A DNA stretch of 64,000 nt, taken from positions 1 to 64,000 of the forward strand of contig JAKSOA010000002.1 in assembly GCA_024405875.1 (NCBI GenBank), written 5' to 3'. The stretch's first letter is position 1. Each line of letters starts with the position of its first letter. The notes below the pieces were generated by a model. It was not told the DNA's origin. It saw only the letters and a program-made list of their open reading frames with translations, and ran no database searches. Shown here piece after piece: positions 15,321-24,255 of the stretch. The DNA comes from Paludibacteraceae bacterium. GTDB lineage: Bacteria; Bacteroidota; Bacteroidia; Bacteroidales; Paludibacteraceae. The position numbers were made by a program, and so were the translations under genes.

Positions 15321-17234
15321 TTATTCACTATTCAATTGTTTAATCGTTCTCAGCGTCTCCGCCACTGTAGGTGCGTATGACATTGCTCCGTGTCCTTTGT
15401 ACGGTGGATTGCCGTCAAAGAGTTCTGACAGTGTGCCTACGCATAGTTTCTTCATCTCTGCCTCCATTCCTATCATCAGACGCTCCACAAATGATATGCC
15501 TCCTGCTTTGTGTATCTTCAGGTAGAGGTCACAGTAGGCTCCGGTAAGGAATGGCCACACGGGTCCGTTATGGTAGTTGCGGTTGCGCTCCTTCATTCCT
15601 CCCACATAGTTTGGACGGTAGCCTCCGCTCTTGGGGCTAAGGCTGCGGAGTCCCTTGGTTGTGAGAAGTTCCTTAGTGCAGATGTCAAGCACTGACTTCT
15701 GCTGGAACTTGTCAAGTGGTGAGTATGGCAGTGAGGCGGCGTATATCATATTAGGACGCACCTCTACATCTTTGTAGAAGCCTTCAACATAGTCATATAG
15801 GTATATTCCGTTCCAGAATACCCCGATAAAGGCTGGTTGAGCAATTTTGAGTATATCTCTATATTTTTTGTCATCGGGGTGAGAGATTTCAGCGGCAAAT
15901 GAGAGGGCGTTATACCAAAGTGCGTTTATCTCTACCACATAGCCTGTACGAGGGGTTATGGGCTTGCCGTCTTCAACGGCGTTCATCCAGGTGACTGGTT
16001 TCTCTGTGCCAACTACGTAAAGCAGACCGTTCTCACGGTATGTTATGTTAGGGTGCTTTTGGGCTATTATGAAATCCACGATACCAAGCACCACCTTCTT
16101 ATAGCGGTTAAGTGCCTCATCCTTATTTACGGCGGCGTATTGCTGTACCGCCCATACAAACCATAGCAAGGCGCTTGGCACATCTATCTCCTCAAGCAGG
16201 GTGCTTAGTTTGCCTCTCTCAATAAAGGCGTTTATCTCTGTGACGGCACTTGCGGCTATCTCATTGAACATATCCTCATCTCCTATGCTGAGGGTGCAGC
16301 CTGGCAGTGATAGAAACTCATCACGCGCTCTTGCCTTGAACCACGGATACCCGGCAAGCAGGTATGTGCCCTCTTTCTGCTTTTTGGCGAACTGACGGGC
16401 GGCGTTCTTCAGGCAATTGAACATATCAGTGCGGGCGTTGCGTTGTGACAACTCTTTGTCCCACAAGGTTTTAAGGGTTCGTGGTGATACCTCACTCAAA
16501 CCTTCTGACACATATATGCTCTCTCCTTTTTTTATTGACATTTCAAAGTATCCTGGCACAAGCAGGTCTTCAAGGTAGTCATAGCCTCGCTCTTGCTCCT
16601 TCTCATACTCAAGACCTTTATACCAATATGGCTGATGATGGTACTGCGGCGCTTTTGAGAACTGCAGGTAGAGGAACGGGAAACCTTCATACATACAGTA
16701 GCGGACTCCGTTCTTTATTTCAAAGTAGTTTGTCTTTGCATTGGAGTTCTCTTTTGAGAGTGCGTTGACGCTGCGGAATGCGAGGAACGGCTTAAAGCGT
16801 ATGGTGGTGGCTGAATGGGCGTCAAGCAGTGTATATTTTATTATGGTGCGCGCCTCATTCTTAACCATCAGCCTCTCCTTTGATATTATGACTCCGCCTA
16901 CCCTATAGACTGTCTTGGATATTACATTGCAGGAGAACTCTCTTATGTATTTGTGTCCGTTAGGACTGTACTGACGACCTGCGTATTGGTGCACGCCTAA
17001 GTTGAACTCAGCGTTGTGCTGGATTATGGTCTCATCAAGTGATGAGAGTAAGACGTAGTTGTCTCCGTCTATCTCCGGAATGGGCACCACCAACTGCCCG
17101 TGGTACTTACGGGTGTTGCAATCTACTATAGTAGTGCTATTGTACGCACCGGACCTATTGGTTCTGAGCATCTCTTTTGTGAGTGCCTTCTCCAAATTAG
17201 CGAGGGTGCTTCGGTCAAAATTCAAATAATCCAT
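15321..17234 (-). CDS. Glycogen debranching enzyme (amylo-alpha-1,6-glucosidase)
   Basis: 637 aa, no signal peptide. The N-terminal domain shows the family pattern (TNRSGAYNSTTIVDCNTRKYHG). The C-terminal (alpha/alpha)6 region includes MNAVEDGKPITPRTGYVVEI and ERNRNYHNGPVWPFLTGAY. It is the bacterial glucanotransferase-less debranching type, which removes alpha-1,6-linked glucose from limit dextrins. It begins the GDE-GT4-GH57 glycogen cluster. An AT-only spacer (TAATAATTAACAATTAATAA) lies upstream at 17243-17275. Confidence 0.92.
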   Translation of the reverse strand: MDYLNFDRSTLANLEKALTKEMLRTNRSGAYNSTTIVDCNTRKYHGQLVVPIPEIDGDNYVLLSSLDETIIQHNAEFNLGVHQYAGRQYSPNGHKYIREFSCNVISKTVYRVGGVIISKERLMVKNEARTIIKYTLLDAHSATTIRFKPFLAFRSVNALSKENSNAKTNYFEIKNGVRYCMYEGFPFLYLQFSKAPQYHHQPYWYKGLEYEKEQERGYDYLEDLLVPGYFEMSIKKGESIYVSEGLSEVSPRTLKTLWDKELSQRNARTDMFNCLKNAARQFAKKQKEGTYLLAGYPWFKARARDEFLSLPGCTLSIGDEDMFNEIAASAVTEINAFIERGKLSTLLEEIDVPSALLWFVWAVQQYAAVNKDEALNRYKKVVLGIVDFIIAQKHPNITYRENGLLYVVGTEKPVTWMNAVEDGKPITPRTGYVVEINALWYNALSFAAEISHPDDKKYRDILKIAQPAFIGVFWNGIYLYDYVEGFYKDVEVRPNMIYAASLPYSPLDKFQQKSVLDICTKELLTTKGLRSLSPKSGGYRPNYVGGMKERNRNYHNGPVWPFLTGAYCDLYLKIHKAGGISFVERLMIGMEAEMKKLCVGTLSELFDGNPPYKGHGAMSYAPTVAETLRTIKQLNSE

Positions 17235-17370
17235 TGGGAATAATTAATAATTAACAATTAATAATTAACAATTAAGGCTTTGCCATAATTAACTTTCAAC
17301 TTTCAACTTTCAATTGGGTTTAGCACTTGCAAACTTAATAAAATTTTGAGAAAATATCAATAGAAATCGT

Positions 17371-18228
17371 TTAAAATTCAGCAATTATTATGCGGGGATT
17401 GGAAAAGAGGTCTTTTTTTATTTGTGCGGTGAAGCCGTGTGCGGTGAAAAGGGCGGCTGTGGGTTCACTGAGCCATTGGTTAATCTCTACCGCCACCCTG
17501 CCTTGCGGGGTTAGTCTGTTGGCTGAGAACTCCGCTATGCGGCGATAGAAGAGAAGGGGGTCACGCTCTGGCACAAAGAGTGCTGTATGTGGCTCATAAT
17601 CAAGCACTCTTACGGGCATTGACGGTTTTTCTGACGGACGTACGTATGGCGGGTTGCTGACTATGAGGTCAAACTTTTCACTGTTGGGTATGACGCTCTC
17701 TGTGGCATCAGGGTTTAGGAAATCACATTGCAGAAACTGTATGTTGGGGGTCTGATGCGTGCGGGCGTTCTCTTGTGCCACCTGTAGAGCCTCAGCGCTT
17801 ATGTCAACTGCGGTGATTCTTGCATTTGGCAGTGATTTTGCAAGTGTTATGGCTATGCAGCCACTGCCTGTGCCTACTTCAAGTATGTTGGGTGAGGCAT
17901 TTCCGTCAGGGTGGAACTCTTTTATGGTGGAGACCAACTCCTGGGTCTCAAGCCTGGGAATGAGGGTTGCCGGGGTTACCTTGAACTTTAGTGAGCGGAA
18001 CTCCGCAAAGCCAAGTATATACTCTAACGGCTCTCCTTTTGAGAGACGCTCCGCTATGCCGCGGATTTCATCACACTGCATCGGGGTAAGGTCATCGGAG
18101 GTTATGAAGTAGGTCCGGGACATATCAACGCCACAGACGGCACTCAGTGCGCGACGCCACAGCACTCCGCACTCATCACGTGTGTAGAGGGCTGACAACT
18201 TGCTATTGAACGTTTCACGGAATGTCAT
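17371..18228 (-). CDS. prmC: Release factor glutamine methyltransferase PrmC
   Basis: 285 aa. Helical N-terminal substrate domain, then an AdoMet-binding Rossmann fold ([16 protein letters not shown], about 115-130) and the catalytic VSNPPYVRP motif (about 190-198), which is diagnostic of glutamine N5-methylation. It methylates the GGQ glutamine of peptide-release factors. It is divergent from asnS, with about 100 bp between starts containing the asnS promoter. Confidence 0.93.
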   Translation of the reverse strand: MTFRETFNSKLSALYTRDECGVLWRRALSAVCGVDMSRTYFITSDDLTPMQCDEIRGIAERLSKGEPLEYILGFAEFRSLKFKVTPATLIPRLETQELVSTIKEFHPDGNASPNILEVGTGSGCIAITLAKSLPNARITAVDISAEALQVAQENARTHQTPNIQFLQCDFLNPDATESVIPNSEKFDLIVSNPPYVRPSEKPSMPVRVLDYEPHTALFVPERDPLLFYRRIAEFSANRLTPQGRVAVEINQWLSEPTAALFTAHGFTAQIKKDLFSNPRIIIAEF

Positions 18229-18273
18229 ATATCCTGGTACGAAATTACAAAAAATATTTTATAAAGTGGTCTG

Positions 18274-18305
18274 TTTCCATTATTTTGAAATTTTTAGTAA
18301 TTTTG
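18274..18305 (+). promoter_or_regulatory. Putative asnS promoter
   Basis: TAATTTTG at 18298-18305 is a good -7 element. TTTC at 18274-18277, 20 bp upstream, is a three-of-four match to TTTG. The predicted transcription start lies about 15 nt before the ATG at 18327. This rules out the longer asnS frame that would begin at 18222. Confidence 0.5.
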
Positions 18306-18326
18306 CAATCTCTAAAAAACAAGACA

Positions 18327-19718
18327 ATGAGAACTAAGGTAATTGACGCGCTAAAAAGCACTGAATTTGGCAAGGAGATAACTGTAAAGGGTTGGGTGAG
18401 AACCCGTCGTGGTAACAAGAATGTAGGGTTCATAGCCCTAAATGACGGCTCTACCATTAAGAACCTGCAAATAGTGGTTGATTATGAGAAGATGGCAGAG
18501 GAGAGCCTGAAAGATGTTACCACCGGCGCCTGCATTTGTGCTGTGGGTACTCTGACTCAGTCTCAGGGTGCGGGGCAGAGTGTTGAGGTTCTGGCTAAGA
18601 GTATTGAGGTTTACGGCACTGCTGATGATACTTATCCTCTGCAAAAGAAGGGCTGCACTATGGAGTATCTGCGTGGTATAGCACACCTGCGTCCGCGTAC
18701 AAATACTTTCAGCGCTGTTCTGCGTCTTAGACATAATATGGCTTACGCTATTCACACTTTCTTCCATAACAAGGGTTACTACTATTTTCACACTCCTCTT
18801 ATAACAGCCTCTGACTGTGAGGGTGCGGGGCAGATGTTCCAGGTTACAACTCTTGACCTTAACCGCATAGCAAAGGGCTCTAACCCTGAGGTGGACTACA
18901 GCCGTGACTTCTTTGGAAAGCCTACAAGTCTTACTGTCTCAGGTCAGTTGGAGGGTGAGCTTGGTGCTACGGCTCTTGGCGCTATATACACTTTCGGTCC
19001 TACTTTCCGTGCTGAGAACTCAAACACTCCACGCCATTTGGCTGAGTTCTGGATGATTGAGCCTGAGATTGCCTTTATGGACAAAGATGAGCTTATGGAC
19101 CTTGAGGAGGAGTTTGTGAAGTTCTGCGTTAAGTGGGCTCTTGACAACTGTATGGATGACCTTGAGTTCCTTAACCAAATGATTGACAAGGGCTTGATAG
19201 AGCGTCTGAAGGCTGTTACAGAGACTGAGTTTATGCGTCTTCCCTACACTGAGGGTGTTAAGATACTTGAAGATGCCATTAAGAATGGTAAGAAGTTTGA
19301 GTTCCCTGTATTCTGGGGCTGTGACCTTGCCTCTGAGCACGAGCGCTACCTTGTGGAGGAACATTTCAAACGCCCTGTGATTATGACTGACTACCCTCAG
19401 GAGATTAAGGCTTTCTATATGAAACAGAACTCCGATGGCAAGACTGTTCAGGGTACTGACGTCCTCTTCCCTGAGATTGGTGAGATCATCGGCGGCAGTG
19501 TGCGTGAGGAGAGTTATGACAAACGTATGAAGCGTATTGAGGAACTGCACATTCCTATGAAGGATATGACCTGGTATCTTGACACACGTAAATACGGTTC
19601 CTGCCCTCACGCCGGCTTTGGTTTGGGCTTTGAGCGTCTGATGCTCTTTGTTACAGGTATGCAGAACATAAGGGACGTTATTCCTTTCCCTCGCACCCCG
19701 AAGAACGCTGAATATTAG
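18327..19718 (+). CDS. asnS: Asparaginyl-tRNA synthetase
   Basis: 463 aa starting [21 protein letters not shown]-terminal OB-fold anticodon-binding domain (about 15-105). The class II catalytic core follows, with motif 2 ([21 protein letters not shown] region, about 225-245) and motif 3 ([15 protein letters not shown], near the end). It charges tRNA-Asn. The start at 18327 is chosen from the family length and because a promoter lies just upstream. It is the only plus-strand gene in a 29-kb minus-strand block, convergent with the EnvC-like gene. Its stop is followed at once by a hairpin. Confidence 0.96.
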   Translation: MRTKVIDALKSTEFGKEITVKGWVRTRRGNKNVGFIALNDGSTIKNLQIVVDYEKMAEESLKDVTTGACICAVGTLTQSQGAGQSVEVLAKSIEVYGTADDTYPLQKKGCTMEYLRGIAHLRPRTNTFSAVLRLRHNMAYAIHTFFHNKGYYYFHTPLITASDCEGAGQMFQVTTLDLNRIAKGSNPEVDYSRDFFGKPTSLTVSGQLEGELGATALGAIYTFGPTFRAENSNTPRHLAEFWMIEPEIAFMDKDELMDLEEEFVKFCVKWALDNCMDDLEFLNQMIDKGLIERLKAVTETEFMRLPYTEGVKILEDAIKNGKKFEFPVFWGCDLASEHERYLVEEHFKRPVIMTDYPQEIKAFYMKQNSDGKTVQGTDVLFPEIGEIIGGSVREESYDKRMKRIEELHIPMKDMTWYLDTRKYGSCPHAGFGLGFERLMLFVTGMQNIRDVIPFPRTPKNAEY

Positions 19719-19721
19719 AAT

Positions 19722-19749
19722 CTGGTTAGCAAATTACTTTGCTAACCAG
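19722..19749. terminator. 12-bp hairpin after asnS
   Basis: CTGGTTAGCAAA and TTTGCTAACCAG pair perfectly around a TTAC loop, 3 bp after the asnS stop. There is no T-run, so it may act as an mRNA-stabilising or Rho-type end. The same sequence recurs at 19807-19836, where it also forms the end of the convergent gene. Confidence 0.6.
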
Positions 19750-19801
19750 CCCGCTTGGCGAGGGGGTTCGGGGTACTCCCCGTAAAAGAAGGAAAAGAAA
19801 T

Positions 19802-19844
19802 CCAGAATCTGGTTAGCAAATTACTTTGCTAACCAGATTTCTGG
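19802..19844. terminator. 19-bp extended hairpin overlapping the end of the EnvC-like gene
   Basis: The same 12-bp stem as at 19722, extended by ATCTGG/CCAGAT and an outer CCAGA/TCTGG with one bulged T. The loop TTAC contains the stop codon (minus TAA, 19821-19823) of the EnvC-like gene, so one arm is coding. It probably ends transcription of both convergent genes. Confidence 0.65.
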
Positions 19845-21005
19845 ATTTTGTACGGTTTTGTCTTTCCATACCTGGAAGTATAGAACCGTTTTGTTGTCTT
19901 CATCGGGGTCTGAGTAGATTACGCCTATATCTTGCTTGGCTTTAACCTTGTCTCCCGCCTTGACAAATATCTTGCTGAGTCCGGAATAGACTGTGCGATA
20001 GAGTCCGTGCTTGACTATTACTGTGGTGTTACTGCCTGGTATGGTGAAGCATTGCGTAACCTCTCCCTCAAAGACGGCACGTGCCTTGGTGCCTGCGGGT
20101 GCCTGTATGTAGATTCCCTTATTGTTTGTTGTCACGTGCTCAAGCACGGCGTGCGGCTGAACACCGAAGGCTCCCACCACCAGACCTTTGTCAACGGGCC
20201 ACGGCAGGCGGAACTGGTTCTTCTCAAAGTTACCTGAGACAAGTTTCTCCTCTTTTGTAAGCACATACTCGCCACCTTTGGCTCCTTTCTTAGCCTCAGC
20301 GGCTATCTTTTTCTCAATCTGTGAGTTAAGTTTATCTGCAATCTGCTGTTGTTTCTTGAGTTGAGCCTTAAGTTCCTTCTCCTTCTTCTTCAGTCCCTTT
20401 ACAAGTTTGTCTTGCTTGTTCTTCTCTGACTGAAGCTTGGCGTTCTCCTGCTTGCGCTCATTTAGCACATCCACTCTCTCCTTACGGATTCTTTCCGCCT
20501 CCTCAAGTTTTATGTCAAGTTCCGCTTGTACCCTGGCTATCTCCTCAGCCTTTTGCGTGCAATACTCTGAGTACTGCTTTATATAGCGGTAGCGACGGTA
20601 ACTCTGCGCCACATTGTCAGCGGCAAGTACAAACATAAGGTTGTCCCACTTGCCTTTCTTATAGTACTGGTGGTACATAAGTGCGGCATACTCTTTTTTA
20701 AGGGCGTCAAGTTGACGTTGCTGTGACGCTATCTCTGCCCTTAGTGAGGCAAGTTGGCGGTTAATGGCGTTCACCTCTGAGTTCAAGGAGTTTATTACTA
20801 CATTACGCTCCTTAATCTCCGCTTTGAGCAGGTTTATTGCCGACATTGTCTTCTGCGTTGTCTTCTTGTTCTCTGTTATGAGGTTTGACGTTGCCTCAAG
20901 GTTCTTAAGGGCTCTTGCCTTGCGTTTCTGCAACTCCTCAACACTCTGTGCTGACACTGATAACGCCAGCACCAAACAGGTAAATATTATATAACTCCTT
21001 TTCAC
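19821..21005 (-). CDS. Murein hydrolase activator, EnvC-like, with degenerate LytM domain
   Basis: 394 aa with a signal peptide (to about residue 19: LALSVSAQ). Residues about 20-260 are a long coiled coil rich in Lys, Glu and Gln. The C-terminus is an M23/LytM fold (GAFGVQPHAVLEHVTTNNKG, VIVKHGLYRTVYSG, LYFQVWKD). The zinc-site pattern is incomplete: the final HxH is replaced by LYFQV. It therefore probably activates an amidase rather than cutting peptidoglycan, as described for EnvC and similar LytM factors. It follows the DUF4292 lipoprotein, a TPR protein and dut in a conserved Bacteroidetes envelope cluster. The last residues (WLAK) lie in a hairpin repeat. Confidence 0.88.
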   Translation of the reverse strand: MKRSYIIFTCLVLALSVSAQSVEELQKRKARALKNLEATSNLITENKKTTQKTMSAINLLKAEIKERNVVINSLNSEVNAINRQLASLRAEIASQQRQLDALKKEYAALMYHQYYKKGKWDNLMFVLAADNVAQSYRRYRYIKQYSEYCTQKAEEIARVQAELDIKLEEAERIRKERVDVLNERKQENAKLQSEKNKQDKLVKGLKKKEKELKAQLKKQQQIADKLNSQIEKKIAAEAKKGAKGGEYVLTKEEKLVSGNFEKNQFRLPWPVDKGLVVGAFGVQPHAVLEHVTTNNKGIYIQAPAGTKARAVFEGEVTQCFTIPGSNTTVIVKHGLYRTVYSGLSKIFVKAGDKVKAKQDIGVIYSDPDEDNKTVLYFQVWKDKTVQNPEIWLAK

Positions 21006-21047
21006 CTTTATAGTAGATTTTGAATTATTTATTTAAAGATTTTTCAC

Positions 21048-21073
21048 TTCACTACGTTCCGTTCAAAATGACG
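21048..21073 (-). repeat. Divergent copy of dispersed repeat family 2
   Basis: The minus strand begins CGTCATTTTGAACG and ends GAAAAATC. The outer stem has become ATTTT/AAAAT compared with ATTCT/AGAAT elsewhere, so pairing is kept by a double change. It lies between the DUF4292 and EnvC-like genes. Confidence 0.6.
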
Positions 21074-21096
21074 GTTTTTTAATTACTAATTGCTAA

Positions 21097-21885
21097 TTAT
21101 TTAAACAACGTCTCAAATATACTCTTCTTGTACCCCGACGGTATGCCTGACACTATTGTAACATCTTTATTAAACTCCACGCTCTCAAAATTTATGTTTG
21201 TTGAGAATGATAGTTTCTTGGATGAGAGTGAGCAGACGGCCGCCATAGGGAAGGTATATCCGTCTGTTGTCTGAAATGCGTTATAGTCTGCTAGCACATA
21301 CTCTGTTCCGTCATTTGTAGAGAAGAGTGTGCGGTTTATGGTCTTCTGTACAAAGAACTCCACATAGTAGTTGGGTGCCTGGCAGTGGAACACAGAGTCT
21401 GTTCCCTGACTCTTTACAGTCATACTTTTATAGTTATCTTTCAGAGGGTCAAAGTAGCGGTTGCAGAGAAGCCCCTCTATCATCTCATAGTTGAGGTTGA
21501 AGTTCTTGTCTGTGAAGTACTTGTATGGCTCAGCCACATAACTGCGGGTCATCTTGTCAATGAATATTATGGAGTCTTGCGTGCAGGTTACACGGTACAT
21601 CTCTATGCCTAAGAGCGGCTGTAGTGATATCATAAGCGCTCTGCCTACGGCAACACTCACGTTAGCCTTGACTCCGCCAAGCAGACTCAGGTTTGATATT
21701 GAGAGTGACGCTTTTGCCTTTAGCGTGTTATAATTTGGGTTCTCAGGTACATACCACGTCACCTGACCTGCCTCAGAGCCTGTGCCTGGTGACTGCTCTC
21801 CGCTGTACTTCTGTTTCCTACACCCTGCAAGGGTAAGTGTTAGAACAGCGGTTAAGATTATTGACAAATACTTGTTATTCAACAT
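21097..21885 (-). CDS. DUF4292 lipoprotein
   Basis: 262 aa with a lipobox (LTLAGC, Cys near residue 22). The mature part is predicted beta-rich and shows the DUF4292 pattern (LKAKASLSISNLSLLGGVKANVSVAVGRALMISLQPLLGIEMYRV and then DSIIFIDKMTRSYV). The fold is LolB/LppX-like by pattern, so it could carry a lipid or lipoprotein, but this is inference. It overlaps the upstream TPR gene by 11 nt. Located at the periplasmic or outer membrane face. Confidence 0.85.
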   Translation of the reverse strand: MLNNKYLSIILTAVLTLTLAGCRKQKYSGEQSPGTGSEAGQVTWYVPENPNYNTLKAKASLSISNLSLLGGVKANVSVAVGRALMISLQPLLGIEMYRVTCTQDSIIFIDKMTRSYVAEPYKYFTDKNFNLNYEMIEGLLCNRYFDPLKDNYKSMTVKSQGTDSVFHCQAPNYYVEFFVQKTINRTLFSTNDGTEYVLADYNAFQTTDGYTFPMAAVCSLSSKKLSFSTNINFESVEFNKDVTIVSGIPSGYKKSIFETLFK

Positions 21886-23611
21886 ATTGCTTGGTCTCTA
21901 TTTTTTGTTTCAATTTATCTTTGTCAAGCCCCTCACGCTCCATTCCGTACGCCTTTTGCCACATCTCCATTGCTTTGTCTGGATTGCCTGTCTTGAAGAG
22001 TATGTCTCCGTAATGCTCATATACTACGGCATCGGGGGCAGGTTTCATATACTCCATAGCCTGCTCTATGTAGAACTTGGCGTAGGTGAGTTTGCCCTGT
22101 CTCATTAATATGTATGCGTAGGTGTCAAGGTATGTGTAGTTCAGGGGCTCCTTCTCTATGGTCTTCTTGCTCAGTTTCTCCGCCTTCTCTATGTCATCAT
22201 TGTTGACTGCAAGTATGTAGGCGTAGTTATTGAGGGTCATAACATCATCGGGGAAGGCGTTTATGCTCTTCTCCAAATAGTGGTAGTAACGCTCCTTGTC
22301 TCCACTTTCATAGTAGTAGGTAAAGAGATAGTTCCATAGTGTCTTGCGGTTGTCATCAGTGAGTTCCTTGTTCCCCGATGCCGTGACTATACTGTCTGCC
22401 TTGAGCAAGTAACTTAGTGCTTCCTCCTTGTTCCCTCCGCCGTAGTTCCATACACCGCTGTAGTAGTAGAAATCAGCACTCTCCGGTATGGCGTCCATAG
22501 CGTCAGCAAGGGTCTTCTCCACCATAACGGAGTCAGCACTCTCCGCTACCTGGTAGAGCAGATACTCCCAACACTCCTTGCACTGCGGGTTTACGTATAT
22601 GGCTGAGCGTAACTCCTCAATAGCCTCATCGGGGCGTTTCATATTTATAAGGTAGTCTGCGTAGAGCAGGCGCGCCTCAGCATTCTCTGACTCCGCCTCA
22701 AGCATTGCCTTGTAATATGGCTCAATTTCATAAAACGGACGCTTGGTTGCGGCTGTGTACTTGACTATCTGATTCAGGTACTGTTTCTTGGTGCTGAACT
22801 GTATGTCTGTTGATGTGAATATCTTTTTCAGGTACTCAGCGGCTTTATCCTCTTCACCTGTGCGTATATAATATATGTATAGTGACTCTATGGCATACCC
22901 GTTAAGTGAATCCAACGCCAATGACTTTAGATAGCACTCTTTTGCAAGTTCTATCTCTTTCATATCCATATAGATGTCTCCCTTGTAGGCGTGTAATGAC
23001 GCGTCAAGCGGCATCTCCTCTATAAGGCGGTCAATGGTCTTGATGGCTGACTTTTTATCTTTCTGCTCAAGATAGACGCTCACCTTTGAGAGTGATACGT
23101 AGCGGTCTGTTCCTATGAGCCGCTCAAGACGTTCGTATGTCTGTATGGCTTTCTTGTACTCCCCTGCCCTGACGTATAGCCCGGCAAGGTCATAGATGTC
23201 TCCCTCGTGGTCAGGATAACGTTTAAGCAACTTCTCATACCCCGATATGGCGGCGTTCAGATTTCCTGTGTAGAGGTTTGCCGTTATAAGTTTCTTTTGA
23301 TAGTAGTAGTTGTCTGGCGATAACTCTGATGCCTTCTCAAGATATTTGTAGGCTCTGTCAAAATCTCTTTTAAGCAGTTGGTTGCCAAGTTCATAGCAGA
23401 TGGCGGCGTTACGGTTGTCTATTGAGTCAGCTCTCTGCAGCGCCACTATGGCACTGTCACCGTAACTGAGGTTTTTAAGCCTTATGCTCTCAACAAACAG
23501 TGAGTCACGCTGATAGATTAGCGTGTCAGTGAGTGCCGGAACGCTCTTTTTTGCGTTTGACATCGCCGCTATAAGCAACAATGGAATTAATATGTATGCC
23601 GCTCTTCTCAT
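21875..23611 (-). CDS. TPR-repeat periplasmic protein
   Basis: 578 aa. Signal peptide ([20 protein letters not shown]), then about 14 TPR units (for example [20 protein letters not shown] and [21 protein letters not shown]). Its ATG overlaps the dut stop (ATGA), and its end overlaps the DUF4292 start, so dut-TPR-DUF4292-EnvC is one operon. It is likely a scaffold for the lipoprotein and the LytM factor. Specific role unknown. Confidence 0.88.
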   Translation of the reverse strand: MRRAAYILIPLLLIAAMSNAKKSVPALTDTLIYQRDSLFVESIRLKNLSYGDSAIVALQRADSIDNRNAAICYELGNQLLKRDFDRAYKYLEKASELSPDNYYYQKKLITANLYTGNLNAAISGYEKLLKRYPDHEGDIYDLAGLYVRAGEYKKAIQTYERLERLIGTDRYVSLSKVSVYLEQKDKKSAIKTIDRLIEEMPLDASLHAYKGDIYMDMKEIELAKECYLKSLALDSLNGYAIESLYIYYIRTGEEDKAAEYLKKIFTSTDIQFSTKKQYLNQIVKYTAATKRPFYEIEPYYKAMLEAESENAEARLLYADYLINMKRPDEAIEELRSAIYVNPQCKECWEYLLYQVAESADSVMVEKTLADAMDAIPESADFYYYSGVWNYGGGNKEEALSYLLKADSIVTASGNKELTDDNRKTLWNYLFTYYYESGDKERYYHYLEKSINAFPDDVMTLNNYAYILAVNNDDIEKAEKLSKKTIEKEPLNYTYLDTYAYILMRQGKLTYAKFYIEQAMEYMKPAPDAVVYEHYGDILFKTGNPDKAMEMWQKAYGMEREGLDKDKLKQKIETKQYVE

Positions 23612-24042
23612 TTTTTCCCTGTATGTCCGAATCCGCCTTCGCCGCGTTCTGTCTCTGAGAGTTCCTCAACTTCAATGAGTTCAGCACTCTCATAGCGCGC
23701 AATGACCATCTGGCAGATGCGTTCCCCATTCTCTATGACGAACGGCTCCGTGCTAAGATTAATGAGTATGACTCCTATCTCTCCACGATAGTCTGCGTCA
23801 ATGGTGCCCGGTGTGTTTAGCACTGTTATTCCCTTTTTCAGAGCCAGTCCGCTACGCGGGCGTATCTGTGCCTCATAGCCTGCGGGCAGTTCAATGTAGA
23901 GCCCCGTAGGTATAAGGCGTCGCTCCATTGGTTTTAGTGTTACTGACTCTGTTAATGACGCTCTCAAATCCATTCCGGCACTCTGCTCTGTAGCGTATGC
24001 CGGCATTGGGTTGGTGGACTTATTAATAATTTTTACTTTCAT
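23608..24042 (-). CDS. dut: dUTP diphosphatase
   Basis: 144 aa from the ATG at 24042 ([12 protein letters not shown]). A TTG four codons earlier is less likely. All five trimeric dUTPase motifs are present: [41 protein letters not shown], and [12 protein letters not shown] at the C-terminus. It converts dUTP to dUMP and pyrophosphate. Two structured repeats (copies B and C) lie between it and the upstream rnr gene. Confidence 0.95.
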   Translation of the reverse strand: MKVKIINKSTNPMPAYATEQSAGMDLRASLTESVTLKPMERRLIPTGLYIELPAGYEAQIRPRSGLALKKGITVLNTPGTIDADYRGEIGVILINLSTEPFVIENGERICQMVIARYESAELIEVEELSETERGEGGFGHTGKK

Positions 24043-24070
24043 TTTAATTAACAATTAACAATTAATATTT

Positions 24071-24152
24071 GTTAAAACTTCGTTTTAACCATGTTACTTC
24101 GTCACTCGGCATAACCTAAGTAAACTTAGTTCTGCTCTCGTTCCTAGTAACA
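24071..24152 (-). repeat. Structured repeat family 1, copy B
   Basis: Minus-strand order: stem 1 TGTTACT/AGTAACA (24146-24152 with 24092-24098); junction strand GAACGAGAGCAG; stem 2 AACTAAG-TTTA-CTTAGGTT; junction strand ATGCCGAGTGACGA; then hairpin GTTAAAAC-GAA-GTTTTAAC (24071-24089). It lies between rnr and dut, about 30 nt from the dut start. Nearly identical to copy D. Confidence 0.85.
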
Positions 24153-24175
24153 GTCTCCTTTCTCCTTTTTCCTTT

Positions 24176-24251
24176 ACAACTTCGTTGTGATTCTTGTTCG
24201 TGACTCGGCATAGAAAATAAATTTTCTCTGCTCTCGCTACTCCAAGAATTC
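24176..24251 (-). repeat. Structured repeat family 1, copy C (all stems replaced)
   Basis: Minus-strand order: stem 1 ATTCTTG/CAAGAAT (24243-24250 with 24190-24196, one bulge); conserved junction CGAGAGCAG; stem 2 AGAAAA-TTTA-TTTTCT (24212-24227); conserved junction ATGCCGAGTCACGAA; hairpin ACAAC-GAA-GTTGT (24176-24188). All three stems differ in sequence from copy B yet still pair, while the TTTA and GAA loops and both junctions are kept. It starts 5 nt after the rnr stop. Confidence 0.85.
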
Positions 24252-24255
24252 TCCT

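Noticed and set aside
24176..24210. Small peptide frame (starting MPS) in the family 1 repeats
   Set aside because: A short frame (MPSDEVTWLKRSFNK type) is open in copies A, B and D, but copy C preserves base pairing rather than the peptide. The structure explains the conservation better.
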